A stretch of DNA of 8,592 nucleotides, from NCBI GenBank assembly GCA_020721485.1, contig DYMR01000079.1, forward strand, positions 1 to 8,592, in the 5' to 3' direction. The notes beneath the pieces were generated by a model. It did no database searches. It had not been told where the DNA came from and saw only the letters and a list, made by a program, of their open reading frames with translations. Each line of letters starts with the position of its first letter. The first letter of the stretch is position 1. This stretch comes from Halothiobacillus neapolitanus (GTDB lineage: Bacteria; Pseudomonadota; Gammaproteobacteria; Halothiobacillales; Halothiobacillaceae). Both the position numbers and the translations under genes were made by a program. Positions 1 to 6,604 of the stretch are shown here, piece by piece.

Positions 1-1
1 C

Positions 2-29
2 CCGGACGATAATCTAGTTCCTCGTCCGG
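2..29 (-). terminator. Inverted repeat, possible terminator after the excalibur gene
   Basis: Perfect 8-bp arms CCGGACGA (2-9) and TCGTCCGG (22-29) enclose a 12-nt loop. The repeat begins 10 nt downstream of the excalibur gene's stop codon (minus direction), where a terminator would be expected. The bases that would show a T-tract lie beyond the window edge, so an intrinsic terminator cannot be confirmed. It could also be the end of an intergenic repeat element. Confidence 0.35.
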
Positions 30-39
30 AACGCGACAA

Positions 40-327
40 CTACTTGCACCACTGCTTTTCACAGGGAATACCATCGTTATTGCCATCCATTTTAGTGTTC
101 GGGCAGTGATTGATGAAATAGGTTGCTTCTGCGCAAGAAGTCATTTGGGAGCAGTAGACTCTACCGTCGCACTTAAATTGCTCATTACTGGCAAGCACGG
201 TATTTGCGTTGGGTTGATTATATTCTGATGAGGCATTGGCGGACTGGGTGTGGAATTTTTGTCCAAAATGGTAATTTCCATACCATCCAGCAACGACAAC
301 AAGGGCGATGATGATTAATTTTTTCAT
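40..327 (-). CDS. Small exported/anchored protein with excalibur calcium-binding domain
   Basis: This 95-aa protein has a short basic start (MKK) and a hydrophobic stretch at about residues 4-15. That stretch could be a signal anchor, or a signal peptide with a possible AxA-like site near residues 30-32 (ANA). The C-terminal part (about 51-95) matches the excalibur fold: six cysteines (53, 59, 65, 75, 89, 94) and the loop DGNNDGIPCE (81-90), a variant of the DxDxDGxxCE calcium-binding motif. Excalibur domains are known in extracellular proteins and attached to nucleases or cold-shock proteins; no specific role can be assigned here. The start at 327 is preferred over an in-frame ATG at 354 because AGGAG (334-338) sits 6 nt before it and the hydrophobic segment then falls at the N-terminus. 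Two 60-nt lines of the gene that I counted are 40% and 45% GC, against 67% for a line of aceE, which suggests a different origin. Confidence 0.85.
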   Translation of the reverse strand: MKKLIIIALVVVAGWYGNYHFGQKFHTQSANASSEYNQPNANTVLASNEQFKCDGRVYCSQMTSCAEATYFINHCPNTKMDGNNDGIPCEKQWCK

Positions 328-333
328 TTTTGG

Positions 334-338
334 CTCCT
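334..338 (-). promoter_or_regulatory. Ribosome binding site fixing the excalibur start
   Basis: AGGAG on the minus strand ends 6 nt before the ATG at 327. The upstream in-frame ATG at 354 has only an A-rich sequence before it, so the shorter protein is the likely product. Confidence 0.75.
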
Positions 339-369
339 GATTTTTTGGCTTCAATTTCCATTTGAGAAA

Positions 370-375
370 ATTGTA
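370..375 (-). promoter_or_regulatory. Weak candidate -10 element before the excalibur gene
   Basis: TACAAT on the minus strand lies in an AT-rich gap (328-398) between the lpd stop and the excalibur start. I see no matching -35 box at normal spacing, and no terminator hairpin in this gap. Read-through from the pyruvate dehydrogenase operon is therefore equally possible. Confidence 0.2.
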
Positions 376-398
376 TTTATTTATTTTCTATGCGTGCG

Positions 399-2165
399 TT
401 AGCCGCGCTTTTTCGGTGGCAGCAGGTCGGTAATCGTGCCTTCGGCCATTTCGGCGGCAAAGCCTAGGGTTTCGGAGAGGGTGGGGTGGGGGTGGATGGT
501 GAGGGCGAGGTCGCTCATGTCGGCGCCCATTTCCAGCGCGAGGACGGCTTCGGCGATCAGTTCCCCGGCGTTCGGGCCGACGATGCCGACGCCCAGCAGG
601 CGGTGGTTGTCGGCGGCGAATAGGGCTTTGGTGATGCCTTCATCGCGCCCGAGGCTGAGCGAGCGGCCGGATGCCGCCCAAGGGAAGGCGCCTTTTTCAT
701 AGGCGATGCCTTCGGCCTTGAGTTGTTCTTCGGTTTTGCCCGCCCAGGCGATTTCCGGATCGGTGTAGGCGACGCTGGGGATGGTGATGGGGGTGAACGC
801 GGATTTGTGCCCGCAGATGACTTCGGCGGCGACTTTGCCTTCGTGGACGGCTTTGTGCGCGAGCATGGGTTGGCCGACGAGGTCGCCGATCGCGAAGATG
901 TGCGGCACATTGGTTTGCATGCGCGCATCGGTGGGGATGAAGCCCCGTTCGTTGACGACAACGCCCGCCGCTTCGGCGCGGATGAGTTTGCCGTTCGGGA
1001 GGCGTCCGACGGCGACGAGAATTTTGTCGAAGCGGTCGTCTGCCGGGGCGCTGCCGCCTTCAAAGTGGACGCGCAGGCCGTCAGCCTCGGCGCTGACGGC
1101 GGTGACTTTCGCGCCCAGGTAGATGTTTTCGTAGCGCTTTTTCAGGTCTTTGAGCAGCGGGCGAGTCAGGTCTTTGTCGGCGCCGGGGATGATGGTGTCA
1201 GCCAATTCGACGACGGTGATTTTCGAGCCCAGTGCGGCGTAGACCTGCGCCATTTCCAGCCCGATGATGCCGCCGCCGATGACCAGCAGGCGGGCGGGAA
1301 TATCTGCCAGTGCGAGCGCGCCGGTCGAGTCGATCACGCGCGGGTCATCGTGCGGTATGAACGGTAACTGCACCGGTCGGGAGCCGGCGGCGATGATGGC
1401 GTGTTCGAAGCCGATGGTTTGCGTGCGGCCTTCGGCGGTGGTGACGCTGAGTTGATGGCTGCCGCTGAATTGCCCTTCGCCGCGCACGACGGTGACTTGG
1501 CGTTGTTTGGCGAGTTGGGCGAGGCCGCCGGTGAGTTTGTGGATGATGCCGTCTTTGAAGCCGCGCAGTTTGTCGAGGTCGATGCTCGGTTCGGCAAACG
1601 AAACCCCGTGGGCGGCCATGTCGCGGGTTTCATTGAGAATGTTGGAGACATGCAGCAGGGCTTTGGATGGGATGCAGCCGACATTCAGGCACACGCCGCC
1701 CAGCCGCTCATCGCGCTCCACGAGTATGACTTTTTTGCCTAAATCGGCCGCGCGGAAGGCGGCGGTGTAGCCGCCGGGGCCGGCACCGAGGACGAGCACT
1801 TCGCAGCGCAAATCGGCCGCCGTGGTCGGGCTGGCTGCGAGGGGCGCGGTTGCCACTGCCGAGGGGGTGCTCGAAGGCGCCGCCGTGGGCTCGGCGGGGG
1901 CCGGCGCGGCGGATTCGGCGGCAGTCGCCGGGGTGTTCAAGGTGGCAATCGGGCTGCCTTTGCTCACGCGGTCGCCCACTTTCACCAACACTTGTTCGAT
2001 GGTGCCCGCTTTCGGTGCGGGAATTTCCATCGTGGCTTTGTCGGATTCGAGGGTAATCATCGAGGCTTCGGCGTCGATGGTTTGCCCCGGCGCGATCAGC
2101 ACTTCGATGATTTCGAGTTGTTCAAAATTGCCGACATCCGGCAGGGTGAGGGTTTCCAGTGCCAT
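399..2165 (-). CDS. lpdA: Dihydrolipoamide dehydrogenase (E3) with N-terminal lipoyl domain
   Basis: E3 of the pyruvate dehydrogenase complex: an FAD flavoenzyme that reoxidises dihydrolipoyl groups on E2 and passes electrons to NAD+. Residues 1-78 form a biotinyl/lipoyl domain with the lipoylation lysine at 43 (ESDKA). An Ala/Pro-rich linker follows (about 79-118). The flavoprotein part begins with the FAD-binding GAGPGG (127-132) and the redox-active pair Cys159/Cys164 in GGVCLNVGC. A second Rossmann motif, GGGIIG, binds NAD. The C-terminal dimerisation domain carries the catalytic HPHPTLSE motif. At 588 aa it is about 110 residues longer than plain E3 enzymes, exactly because of the lipoyl arm; this layout is known from Neisseria P64k. 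I chose the ATG at 2165 because GAGGAG lies 7 nt upstream. A GTG at 2180 would extend the protein by 5 residues and overlap aceF. It is the last gene of the aceE-aceF-lpd operon. Confidence 0.96.
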   Translation of the reverse strand: MALETLTLPDVGNFEQLEIIEVLIAPGQTIDAEASMITLESDKATMEIPAPKAGTIEQVLVKVGDRVSKGSPIATLNTPATAAESAAPAPAEPTAAPSSTPSAVATAPLAASPTTAADLRCEVLVLGAGPGGYTAAFRAADLGKKVILVERDERLGGVCLNVGCIPSKALLHVSNILNETRDMAAHGVSFAEPSIDLDKLRGFKDGIIHKLTGGLAQLAKQRQVTVVRGEGQFSGSHQLSVTTAEGRTQTIGFEHAIIAAGSRPVQLPFIPHDDPRVIDSTGALALADIPARLLVIGGGIIGLEMAQVYAALGSKITVVELADTIIPGADKDLTRPLLKDLKKRYENIYLGAKVTAVSAEADGLRVHFEGGSAPADDRFDKILVAVGRLPNGKLIRAEAAGVVVNERGFIPTDARMQTNVPHIFAIGDLVGQPMLAHKAVHEGKVAAEVICGHKSAFTPITIPSVAYTDPEIAWAGKTEEQLKAEGIAYEKGAFPWAASGRSLSLGRDEGITKALFAADNHRLLGVGIVGPNAGELIAEAVLALEMGADMSDLALTIHPHPTLSETLGFAAEMAEGTITDLLPPKKRG

Positions 2166-2172
2166 GTTCGTG

Positions 2173-2178
2173 CTCCTC
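2173..2178 (-). promoter_or_regulatory. Ribosome binding site of lpd overlapping the aceF stop
   Basis: GAGGAG on the minus strand shares its first two bases (GA) with the aceF stop codon TGA (2179-2177) and sits 7 nt before the lpd ATG. This fixes the lpd start at 2165. It also suggests translational coupling, since ribosomes ending aceF would sit on the lpd initiation site. Confidence 0.8.
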
Positions 2179-3532
2179 ACACAATCAGTTCACGCAGATC
2201 GGACAGGCTGCGCGACAGGGCGGTGACGAATCGCGCCCCTTCGGCACCGTCGATCACGCGGTGGTCGTACGAGAGCGCCAGCGGCAGCATCAGGCGGGGA
2301 ATGAAGCCGTTGCCATCCCACACCGGGCGCATTTGCGAGCGCGAGACGCCGAGAATGGCGACTTCCGGCCCGTTGACGATGGGGGTGAACTGGGTGCCGC
2401 CGATGCCGCCCAAGCTGGAAATCGAGAAGCAGCCACCGGACATATCTTCCGGCGTGAGTTTGCCGTCGCGCGCGCGGACGCTGAGGGCGCCCAGCTCGGT
2501 CGCCAGCGTGAAAATGCCTTTTTGATCGACATCGCGCACCACGGGCACCACAAGGCCGTTCGGTGTATCGACCGCCACGCCGATGTGGATGTATTTTTTC
2601 AGGATCAGATTCTCGCCGTGGGCATCGAGCGCGGCGTTGAAGCGCGGAAAATCGGCCAGCGCCCGCGCCACCGCCTTGAGGATGAACACCAGTGGGGTGA
2701 GCTTGACGCCGGCTTTGTCCGCCCGGGCTTTCAGCGATTGCCGGAAGGCTTCGAGGTCGGTGATGTCGGTTTCATCGAACTGGGTTACATGCGGAATGTT
2801 GAGCCAGCAGGTCGATAGGTGTTTGCCGGAACGCTTTTGAATGCGCGACAGCGGCACGGTTTCGATGGCACCGAATTGGCTGAAATCAATGTTGGGCAGA
2901 GGCGGAATGCTGCCGCCGGTGGCAGCGGGGGCGCTGCTCTGCGGGGCGCTCAAGGCCTGCTTCACGAAGGCGGTGACATCCGATTTTTGGATGCGGTTTT
3001 TGGGGCCGGTGCCGCCGAGCTTCGATACATCCACACCCAGCGAGCGGGCGAAGGCGCGCACCGAGGGGCTGGCGTGTACGCTGGCGCCGAGGGTGGGGGC
3101 ATTAATGGGCGCGGTCATCGGCGCGGCGGTCGCGAGAGTGACCGGTGCGGCGGTTGCGGGCGTAACCGGCGCGGGCGTCGGCATGCTGGTCGCTGCCGGA
3201 GACGGAGCGGGCGCCGACGCTGCTGCGGCCACTTCGGGCGCTTTGGCGGCGGGCGCGGTGTCCGGCGCCTTGGGCGCGGGGGTGGCTGCCGCGCTGGTCG
3301 TGGTCATTTCCACCATCAAATCGCCGACATTGACGGTATCGCCCACCTTGAGCAGCACTTTTTGAATGGTGCCGGCGAACGGCGCGGGAATCTCCATCGT
3401 CGCCTTGTCGGATTCCAGTGTGATGAGGGACTGTTCGGCTTCAACGGTATCGCCCGCTGCGACCAGCACTTCGATGACGGGCAGGTCTTTGAAATTGCCG
3501 ATGTCGGGCAGGGGAATGGCTTTGATGGGCAT
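2177..3532 (-). CDS. aceF: Dihydrolipoamide acetyltransferase (E2), single lipoyl domain
   Basis: E2 core of the pyruvate dehydrogenase complex; it transfers the acetyl group from its lipoyl arm to CoA. Order of parts: one lipoyl domain (1-77) with target lysine 43 in ESDKA; a long Ala/Pro/Thr linker (about 78-150) with short internal repeats such as ATAAPV; a peripheral-subunit-binding domain (about 152-192, with RAFARSLGVD and the GTGPKNRI loop); a second, shorter linker; and the acetyltransferase domain (about 225-451), ending with HRVIDG, where His424 and Asp428 are catalytic. At 451 aa it is much shorter than the 630-aa E. coli enzyme, which has three lipoyl domains. Here a second lipoyl domain is instead carried by the neighbouring E3. 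The ATG at 3532 follows GGAG (3541-3544) with 8-nt spacing. It lies 68 nt after aceE and 11 nt before lpd. Confidence 0.95.
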   Translation of the reverse strand: MPIKAIPLPDIGNFKDLPVIEVLVAAGDTVEAEQSLITLESDKATMEIPAPFAGTIQKVLLKVGDTVNVGDLMVEMTTTSAAATPAPKAPDTAPAAKAPEVAAAASAPAPSPAATSMPTPAPVTPATAAPVTLATAAPMTAPINAPTLGASVHASPSVRAFARSLGVDVSKLGGTGPKNRIQKSDVTAFVKQALSAPQSSAPAATGGSIPPLPNIDFSQFGAIETVPLSRIQKRSGKHLSTCWLNIPHVTQFDETDITDLEAFRQSLKARADKAGVKLTPLVFILKAVARALADFPRFNAALDAHGENLILKKYIHIGVAVDTPNGLVVPVVRDVDQKGIFTLATELGALSVRARDGKLTPEDMSGGCFSISSLGGIGGTQFTPIVNGPEVAILGVSRSQMRPVWDGNGFIPRLMLPLALSYDHRVIDGAEGARFVTALSRSLSDLRELIV

Positions 3533-3560
3533 GCGGAAAGCTCCAAATCAGGGAATCGGT

Positions 3561-3582
3561 CGGCCTCGCCCCAGCGAAGCCG
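3561..3582 (-). other. Stable hairpin in the aceE-aceF gap
   Basis: On the minus strand, CGGCTTCGC and GCGAGGCCG can pair as a 9-bp stem with one G-T wobble around a TGGG loop. It sits in the 68-nt gap between aceE and aceF. No T-run follows, so it is not a normal intrinsic terminator. It may mark an mRNA processing or stabilising site that sets different E1 and E2 levels (inference). Confidence 0.5.
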
Positions 3583-3600
3583 TCGCGGCAAGGTTCCGGT

Positions 3601-6270
3601 TCAGCGTTGGGTGGGCATGGACAGGTTGGCGTCGATGCCGTAGCGCGCAATCGCTTCGCTGACTTTGGCCAGGGGGATGCTGCCCTCGTCGGCCAGCGCT
3701 TTGAGCGCGGTGACGACGATGTGCGCGGCATCCACTTCAAAGAAGCGGCGCAGTGCTTCGCGGGTATCTGAACGGCCAAAGCCGTCGGTGCCCAGCGTGA
3801 CATAGCGGCGCGGCATGAACGAGCGCACTTGTTCGGTGTACAGGTGGATGTAGTCCGTCGCGGCGATGATCGGCCCTTGGGTTGGCTCCAGCGTGGCGGT
3901 GACATACGGCACGCGCGGCGCGGCTTCGGGATGCAGGCGGTTGAAGCGGCTGCATTCTTGCCCATCGCGCGCCAGTTCGCTGAAGCTGGTGGCCGACCAC
4001 ACATCGGCGGCCACGCCCCAATCGGCTTCCAGCCACGCGGCGGCTTGCTCGACTTCACGCAGGATGGTGCCGGAACCCAGCAGTTGCACCCGCGCTTTGT
4101 GCTTCGCCTTGGATTGGCTGAATGGGTACAGGCCGCGCAGGATGCCTTGCTCGATCTGATCGCGGTGGGCCTCCGGCATGGCGGGGTGCGGGTAGTTCTC
4201 GTTCATCGCGGTGATGTAATAGAACACATCTTTTTTCTCGGCGAACATTTCCTGCAAGCCCGCGCGGATGAGCACCGCCATTTCGTACCCGTAGGTCGGG
4301 TCGTAGGCTTTGCAGTTCGGCACGGTGCTGAAGAACACGAGGTTGTGACCGTCTTGATGCTGCAAGCCTTCGCCTTCGAGCGTGGTGCGCCCGGCGGTCG
4401 CGCCGATGATGAAGCCGCGCGCGCGCATATCGCCGGCCAGCCACACCAAATCGCCCACGCGCTGGTAGCCGAACATGGAGTAATAAATGTAGAACGGAAT
4501 CATCGCCTCGCCGTAGTTGGCGTAGGCGGTGGCGCCGGCCAGCCACGACGACATCGCCCCGGCTTCGTTGATGCCTTCTTGCAGCACTTGGCCGTTGGTG
4601 GCCTGTTTGTACCAAGAAACCTGGTCGGCATCGACCGGCTCATACAGTTGACCCGCTGGATCGTAAATGCCGACTTGGCGGAACAAACCTTCCAGCCCGA
4701 AGGTGCGCGCCTCGTCGGGGATGATCGGCACCACGCGCTTGCCGAGGGCTTTGTCGCGCAGAATGATGGCGAGAATCCGACCGAAAATCATGGTCGAAGA
4801 CATCTCCCGGTCGCCCGTGCCTTGCAACAGCATGTCGAACGCGGACAAGGCCGGCACTTCCAGCGCGCCCGCGCGATCGACCCGGCTCGGCAGATGACCG
4901 CCGAGCGCATGACGGCGCTCGTGCAGGTATTTAATCAGTTCGTGGCTGTCGTCCGGCTTATAAAACGGCACATCGTTTTCGAGTTGCTCGTCGGAAATCG
5001 GCAAGCCGAAACGGTCGCGGAAGTATTTCAGGCCATCGACATCCAGCTTTTTCTGGTTGTGCGCGGTCATCGCACCTTCGCCGAACGGCCCCATGCCGTA
5101 GCCTTTGATGGTTTTGGCGATGATGAGGGTCGGTTTGCCTTTGCAGTCGCTCGCGGCCTTGTAGGCGGCATACATTTTGCGCGGGCTGTGGCCGCCGCGC
5201 GTCAGGCTGAAAATTTCGTCGTCGGTCATGTTTTTGACCAATTCGGCAGTTTCCGGATATTTGCCGAAGAAATGCTGGCGGACATAGGCGCCATTTTTGG
5301 CTTTATACGCTTGGTATTCGCCATCGACGGTTTCCATCATCAACTGCATCAGCTTGCCGGATGTGTCTTTGACCAGCAGTTCATCCCAACCCGGCCCCCA
5401 CAGCACCTTGATGACATTCCAGCCCGCGCCCCGGAAGGTGCCTTCCAATTCTTGCACCACCTTGCCGTTGCCGCGCACCGGGCCATCCAGCCGTTGCAGG
5501 TTGGCATTGACCACGAACACGAGGTTGTCGAGCTTTTCGCGCACGGCCAAGCCGATCGCGCCGGTGGATTCCGGCTCGTCCATCTCGCCATCGCCCAAAA
5601 ATGCCCAAACCTTGCGGCTGTTCATCGGCGACAGGCCGCGTGCATCCATGTACTTCATGAAGCGCGCTTGATAAATCGCCTGCAACGGCCCCAAGCCCAT
5701 GGAAACGGTCGGGAATTGCCAGAAATCCGGCATCAGCCACGGGTGCGGATAGGAGGAAACACCGGGCTTGTGCGCTTCTTGGCGGAAGTTTTTGAGTTGT
5801 TCTTCGCTGATGCGCCCTTCCAAGAAAGCACGGGCATACATGCCGGGGGCGGCGTGACCTTGGAAAAACACCATGTCGGCGCCATCGGGGTGATCGTGCC
5901 CTTTGAAAAAGTGGTTGAAGCCGACTTCATACATCGTGGCGCTGGACTGGAAGGTCGCAATGTGACCACCCACCGAGGTGTGCTTGTTGGCGCGGGCAAC
6001 CATCGCCATCGCATTCCAACGCACCAAGGCGCGCAGCCGTTGCTCCATCTGCCGGTCGCCGGGGTAGGCCGGTTCTTCATCGGCGGGAATGGTGTTGATG
6101 TACGGGGTGTTGGCCGCGTAGGGCGTGTCGATGCCGTGCATCCGGGCGGCTTCGATCAGCGCGCCAATCAGATGCCGCGCTTTATCGGCGCCTTCAAAGG
6201 CGACGACGGATTCTAAGGCGTCGAGCCATTCTCGGGTTTCGGCAGGATCCTGATCTTGATATGCGCTCAC
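3601..6270 (-). CDS. aceE: Pyruvate dehydrogenase E1 component, homodimeric type
   Basis: The thiamine-diphosphate enzyme that decarboxylates pyruvate and acetylates the lipoyl arm of E2, in the cytoplasm. The 889-aa product matches E. coli AceE (887 aa, as I recall it) along its whole length. Visible landmarks: PAETREWLDALES near the N-terminus; GGHIATFQSS (101-110) and FQGH (136-139) with active-site histidines; the ThDP/Mg motif GDGEMDEPES (226-235) with NAN at 255-257; the active-site loop histidine at 404 (TAHNQKK), corresponding to E. coli His407; DEARTFGLEGLFRQ in the middle domain; and GTDGFGRSD near the C-terminus. I chose the GTG at 6270: GAGGAG lies 7 nt upstream and the protein then starts where the family does. 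The open frame runs 52 codons further to an ATG at 6426, but that extension is unlike AceE and crosses a likely leader region. It is the first gene of the operon; the pdhR regulator gene common upstream in enterobacteria is absent here. Confidence 0.97.
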   Translation of the reverse strand: MSAYQDQDPAETREWLDALESVVAFEGADKARHLIGALIEAARMHGIDTPYAANTPYINTIPADEEPAYPGDRQMEQRLRALVRWNAMAMVARANKHTSVGGHIATFQSSATMYEVGFNHFFKGHDHPDGADMVFFQGHAAPGMYARAFLEGRISEEQLKNFRQEAHKPGVSSYPHPWLMPDFWQFPTVSMGLGPLQAIYQARFMKYMDARGLSPMNSRKVWAFLGDGEMDEPESTGAIGLAVREKLDNLVFVVNANLQRLDGPVRGNGKVVQELEGTFRGAGWNVIKVLWGPGWDELLVKDTSGKLMQLMMETVDGEYQAYKAKNGAYVRQHFFGKYPETAELVKNMTDDEIFSLTRGGHSPRKMYAAYKAASDCKGKPTLIIAKTIKGYGMGPFGEGAMTAHNQKKLDVDGLKYFRDRFGLPISDEQLENDVPFYKPDDSHELIKYLHERRHALGGHLPSRVDRAGALEVPALSAFDMLLQGTGDREMSSTMIFGRILAIILRDKALGKRVVPIIPDEARTFGLEGLFRQVGIYDPAGQLYEPVDADQVSWYKQATNGQVLQEGINEAGAMSSWLAGATAYANYGEAMIPFYIYYSMFGYQRVGDLVWLAGDMRARGFIIGATAGRTTLEGEGLQHQDGHNLVFFSTVPNCKAYDPTYGYEMAVLIRAGLQEMFAEKKDVFYYITAMNENYPHPAMPEAHRDQIEQGILRGLYPFSQSKAKHKARVQLLGSGTILREVEQAAAWLEADWGVAADVWSATSFSELARDGQECSRFNRLHPEAAPRVPYVTATLEPTQGPIIAATDYIHLYTEQVRSFMPRRYVTLGTDGFGRSDTREALRRFFEVDAAHIVVTALKALADEGSIPLAKVSEAIARYGIDANLSMPTQR

Positions 6271-6277
6271 GCGGTAA

Positions 6278-6283
6278 CTCCTC
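6278..6283 (-). promoter_or_regulatory. Ribosome binding site fixing the GTG start of aceE
   Basis: GAGGAG on the minus strand, then 7 nt, then GTG (6270-6268). The next codons read SAYQDQD, directly ahead of the conserved AceE N-terminus. The further upstream ATG at 6426 has no such site. Confidence 0.85.
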
Positions 6284-6291
6284 AAAAACGG

Positions 6292-6334
6292 GGCTGAAAC
6301 GGGCGTATCAGCCAAAAAAATCGGGGCTGCCCGA
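6292..6334 (-). promoter_or_regulatory. Terminator-like hairpin and alternative pairings in the aceE leader
   Basis: Reading the minus strand, TCGGG (6334-6330), loop CAGC and CCCGA (6325-6321) form a 5-bp stem. It is followed at once by seven T (6320-6314), the layout of a short intrinsic terminator. Next comes GGCTGA (6313-6308), which can pair with TCAGCC (6297-6292) over 6 bp, or back onto CAGCC in the first hairpin over 5 bp. The latter pairing would destroy the terminator stem. It ends about 20 nt before the aceE start codon. Attenuation is an inference; no known riboswitch class or leader peptide is recognised. Confidence 0.4.
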
Positions 6335-6434
6335 AGGCGACGAAATAGGCACTCATCGTAGACACGCCGTGCCTGAATCGATGGATGACACCGCCCAGTG
6401 GCCAGCGCGCAGCGCGCCGGACACAAACGCCTGC

Positions 6435-6463
6435 ATTATGCGGAAAATTTGTCGGGTTGTCCT
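6435..6463 (-). promoter_or_regulatory. Candidate sigma70 promoter of the pyruvate dehydrogenase operon
   Basis: On the minus strand, AGGACA (6463-6458; 4 of 6 match to TTGACA) is spaced 17 nt from CATAAT (6440-6435; 5 of 6 match to TATAAT). Transcription would start near 6428 and give a leader of about 160 nt before the aceE GTG, containing the terminator-like hairpin. No PdhR-type palindrome was found next to it. The match is by eye only. Confidence 0.4.
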
Positions 6464-6519
6464 GACTGTTGCCCTGACCATCGCCCTGACTGCTGCCTTG
6501 GCCGTCGCCTTGGCGCCGG
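6460..6519. repeat. Degenerate 12-bp tandem repeat, five units
   Basis: Five consecutive 12-mers on the plus strand: TCCTGACTGTTG, CCCTGACCATCG, CCCTGACTGCTG, CCTTGGCCGTCG, CCTTGGCGCCGG. The first three share the CCTGAC core; the last two share CCTTGGC. The array lies in the gap between yjgR and aceE and overlaps the candidate -35 element. Because 12 is a multiple of 3, it produces four-residue periodic peptides in several frames, but I see no convincing gene there. Confidence 0.6.
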
Positions 6520-6572
6520 TGGCGAGGTCGTGCGGATGACTGCCAATGGATGAGCACTCGCCCACCGTCTCC

Positions 6573-6591
6573 CGCCAAGGGCGATGGAGTC
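6573..6591 (-). other. Short hairpin plus GACTCCATC motif after the yjgR-like gene
   Basis: On the minus strand, GACTCCATC (6591-6583) runs into CGCC-CTT-GGCG (6583-6573), a 4-bp stem, starting 13 nt after the stop of the ATPase gene. There is no T-tract, so it is a weak terminator at best. The GACTCCATC word also occurs in the 50-bp repeats near 8220-8320, again just before a CGCCC, and this may be a decayed copy of a related intergenic element. Confidence 0.25.
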
Positions 6592-6604
6592 AATCCGGGG
6601 CGGT

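Noticed and set aside
2819..3643. Plus-strand Gly/Arg-rich frame opposite the aceF linker
   Set aside because: Antisense shadow of the Ala/Pro-rich linker codons of E2; no domain or start signal.
3829..6216. Long open frame on the plus strand (795 codons) opposite aceE
   Set aside because: It is fully antisense to a gene with complete AceE homology, its product is His/Arg/Gly/Ala-rich with no recognisable domain, and such frames are common opposite GC-rich genes.
6271..6426. 52-codon N-terminal extension of aceE to an ATG at 6426
   Set aside because: The extension is unlike any AceE N-terminus, has no ribosome site, and covers the terminator-like leader. The GTG at 6270 has a good GAGGAG and gives the expected length.
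6438..6539. 33-codon hydrophobic frame on the plus strand as a gene
   Set aside because: No Shine-Dalgarno before its ATG, and its hydrophobic pattern comes directly from the 12-bp repeat. Kept only as part of a finding.
6282..6593. Minus-strand open frames across the aceE upstream gap
   Set aside because: Low-complexity products (Gly/Gln/Ser repeats) created by the 12-bp repeat, no family resemblance, and overlap with the probable promoter and leader.
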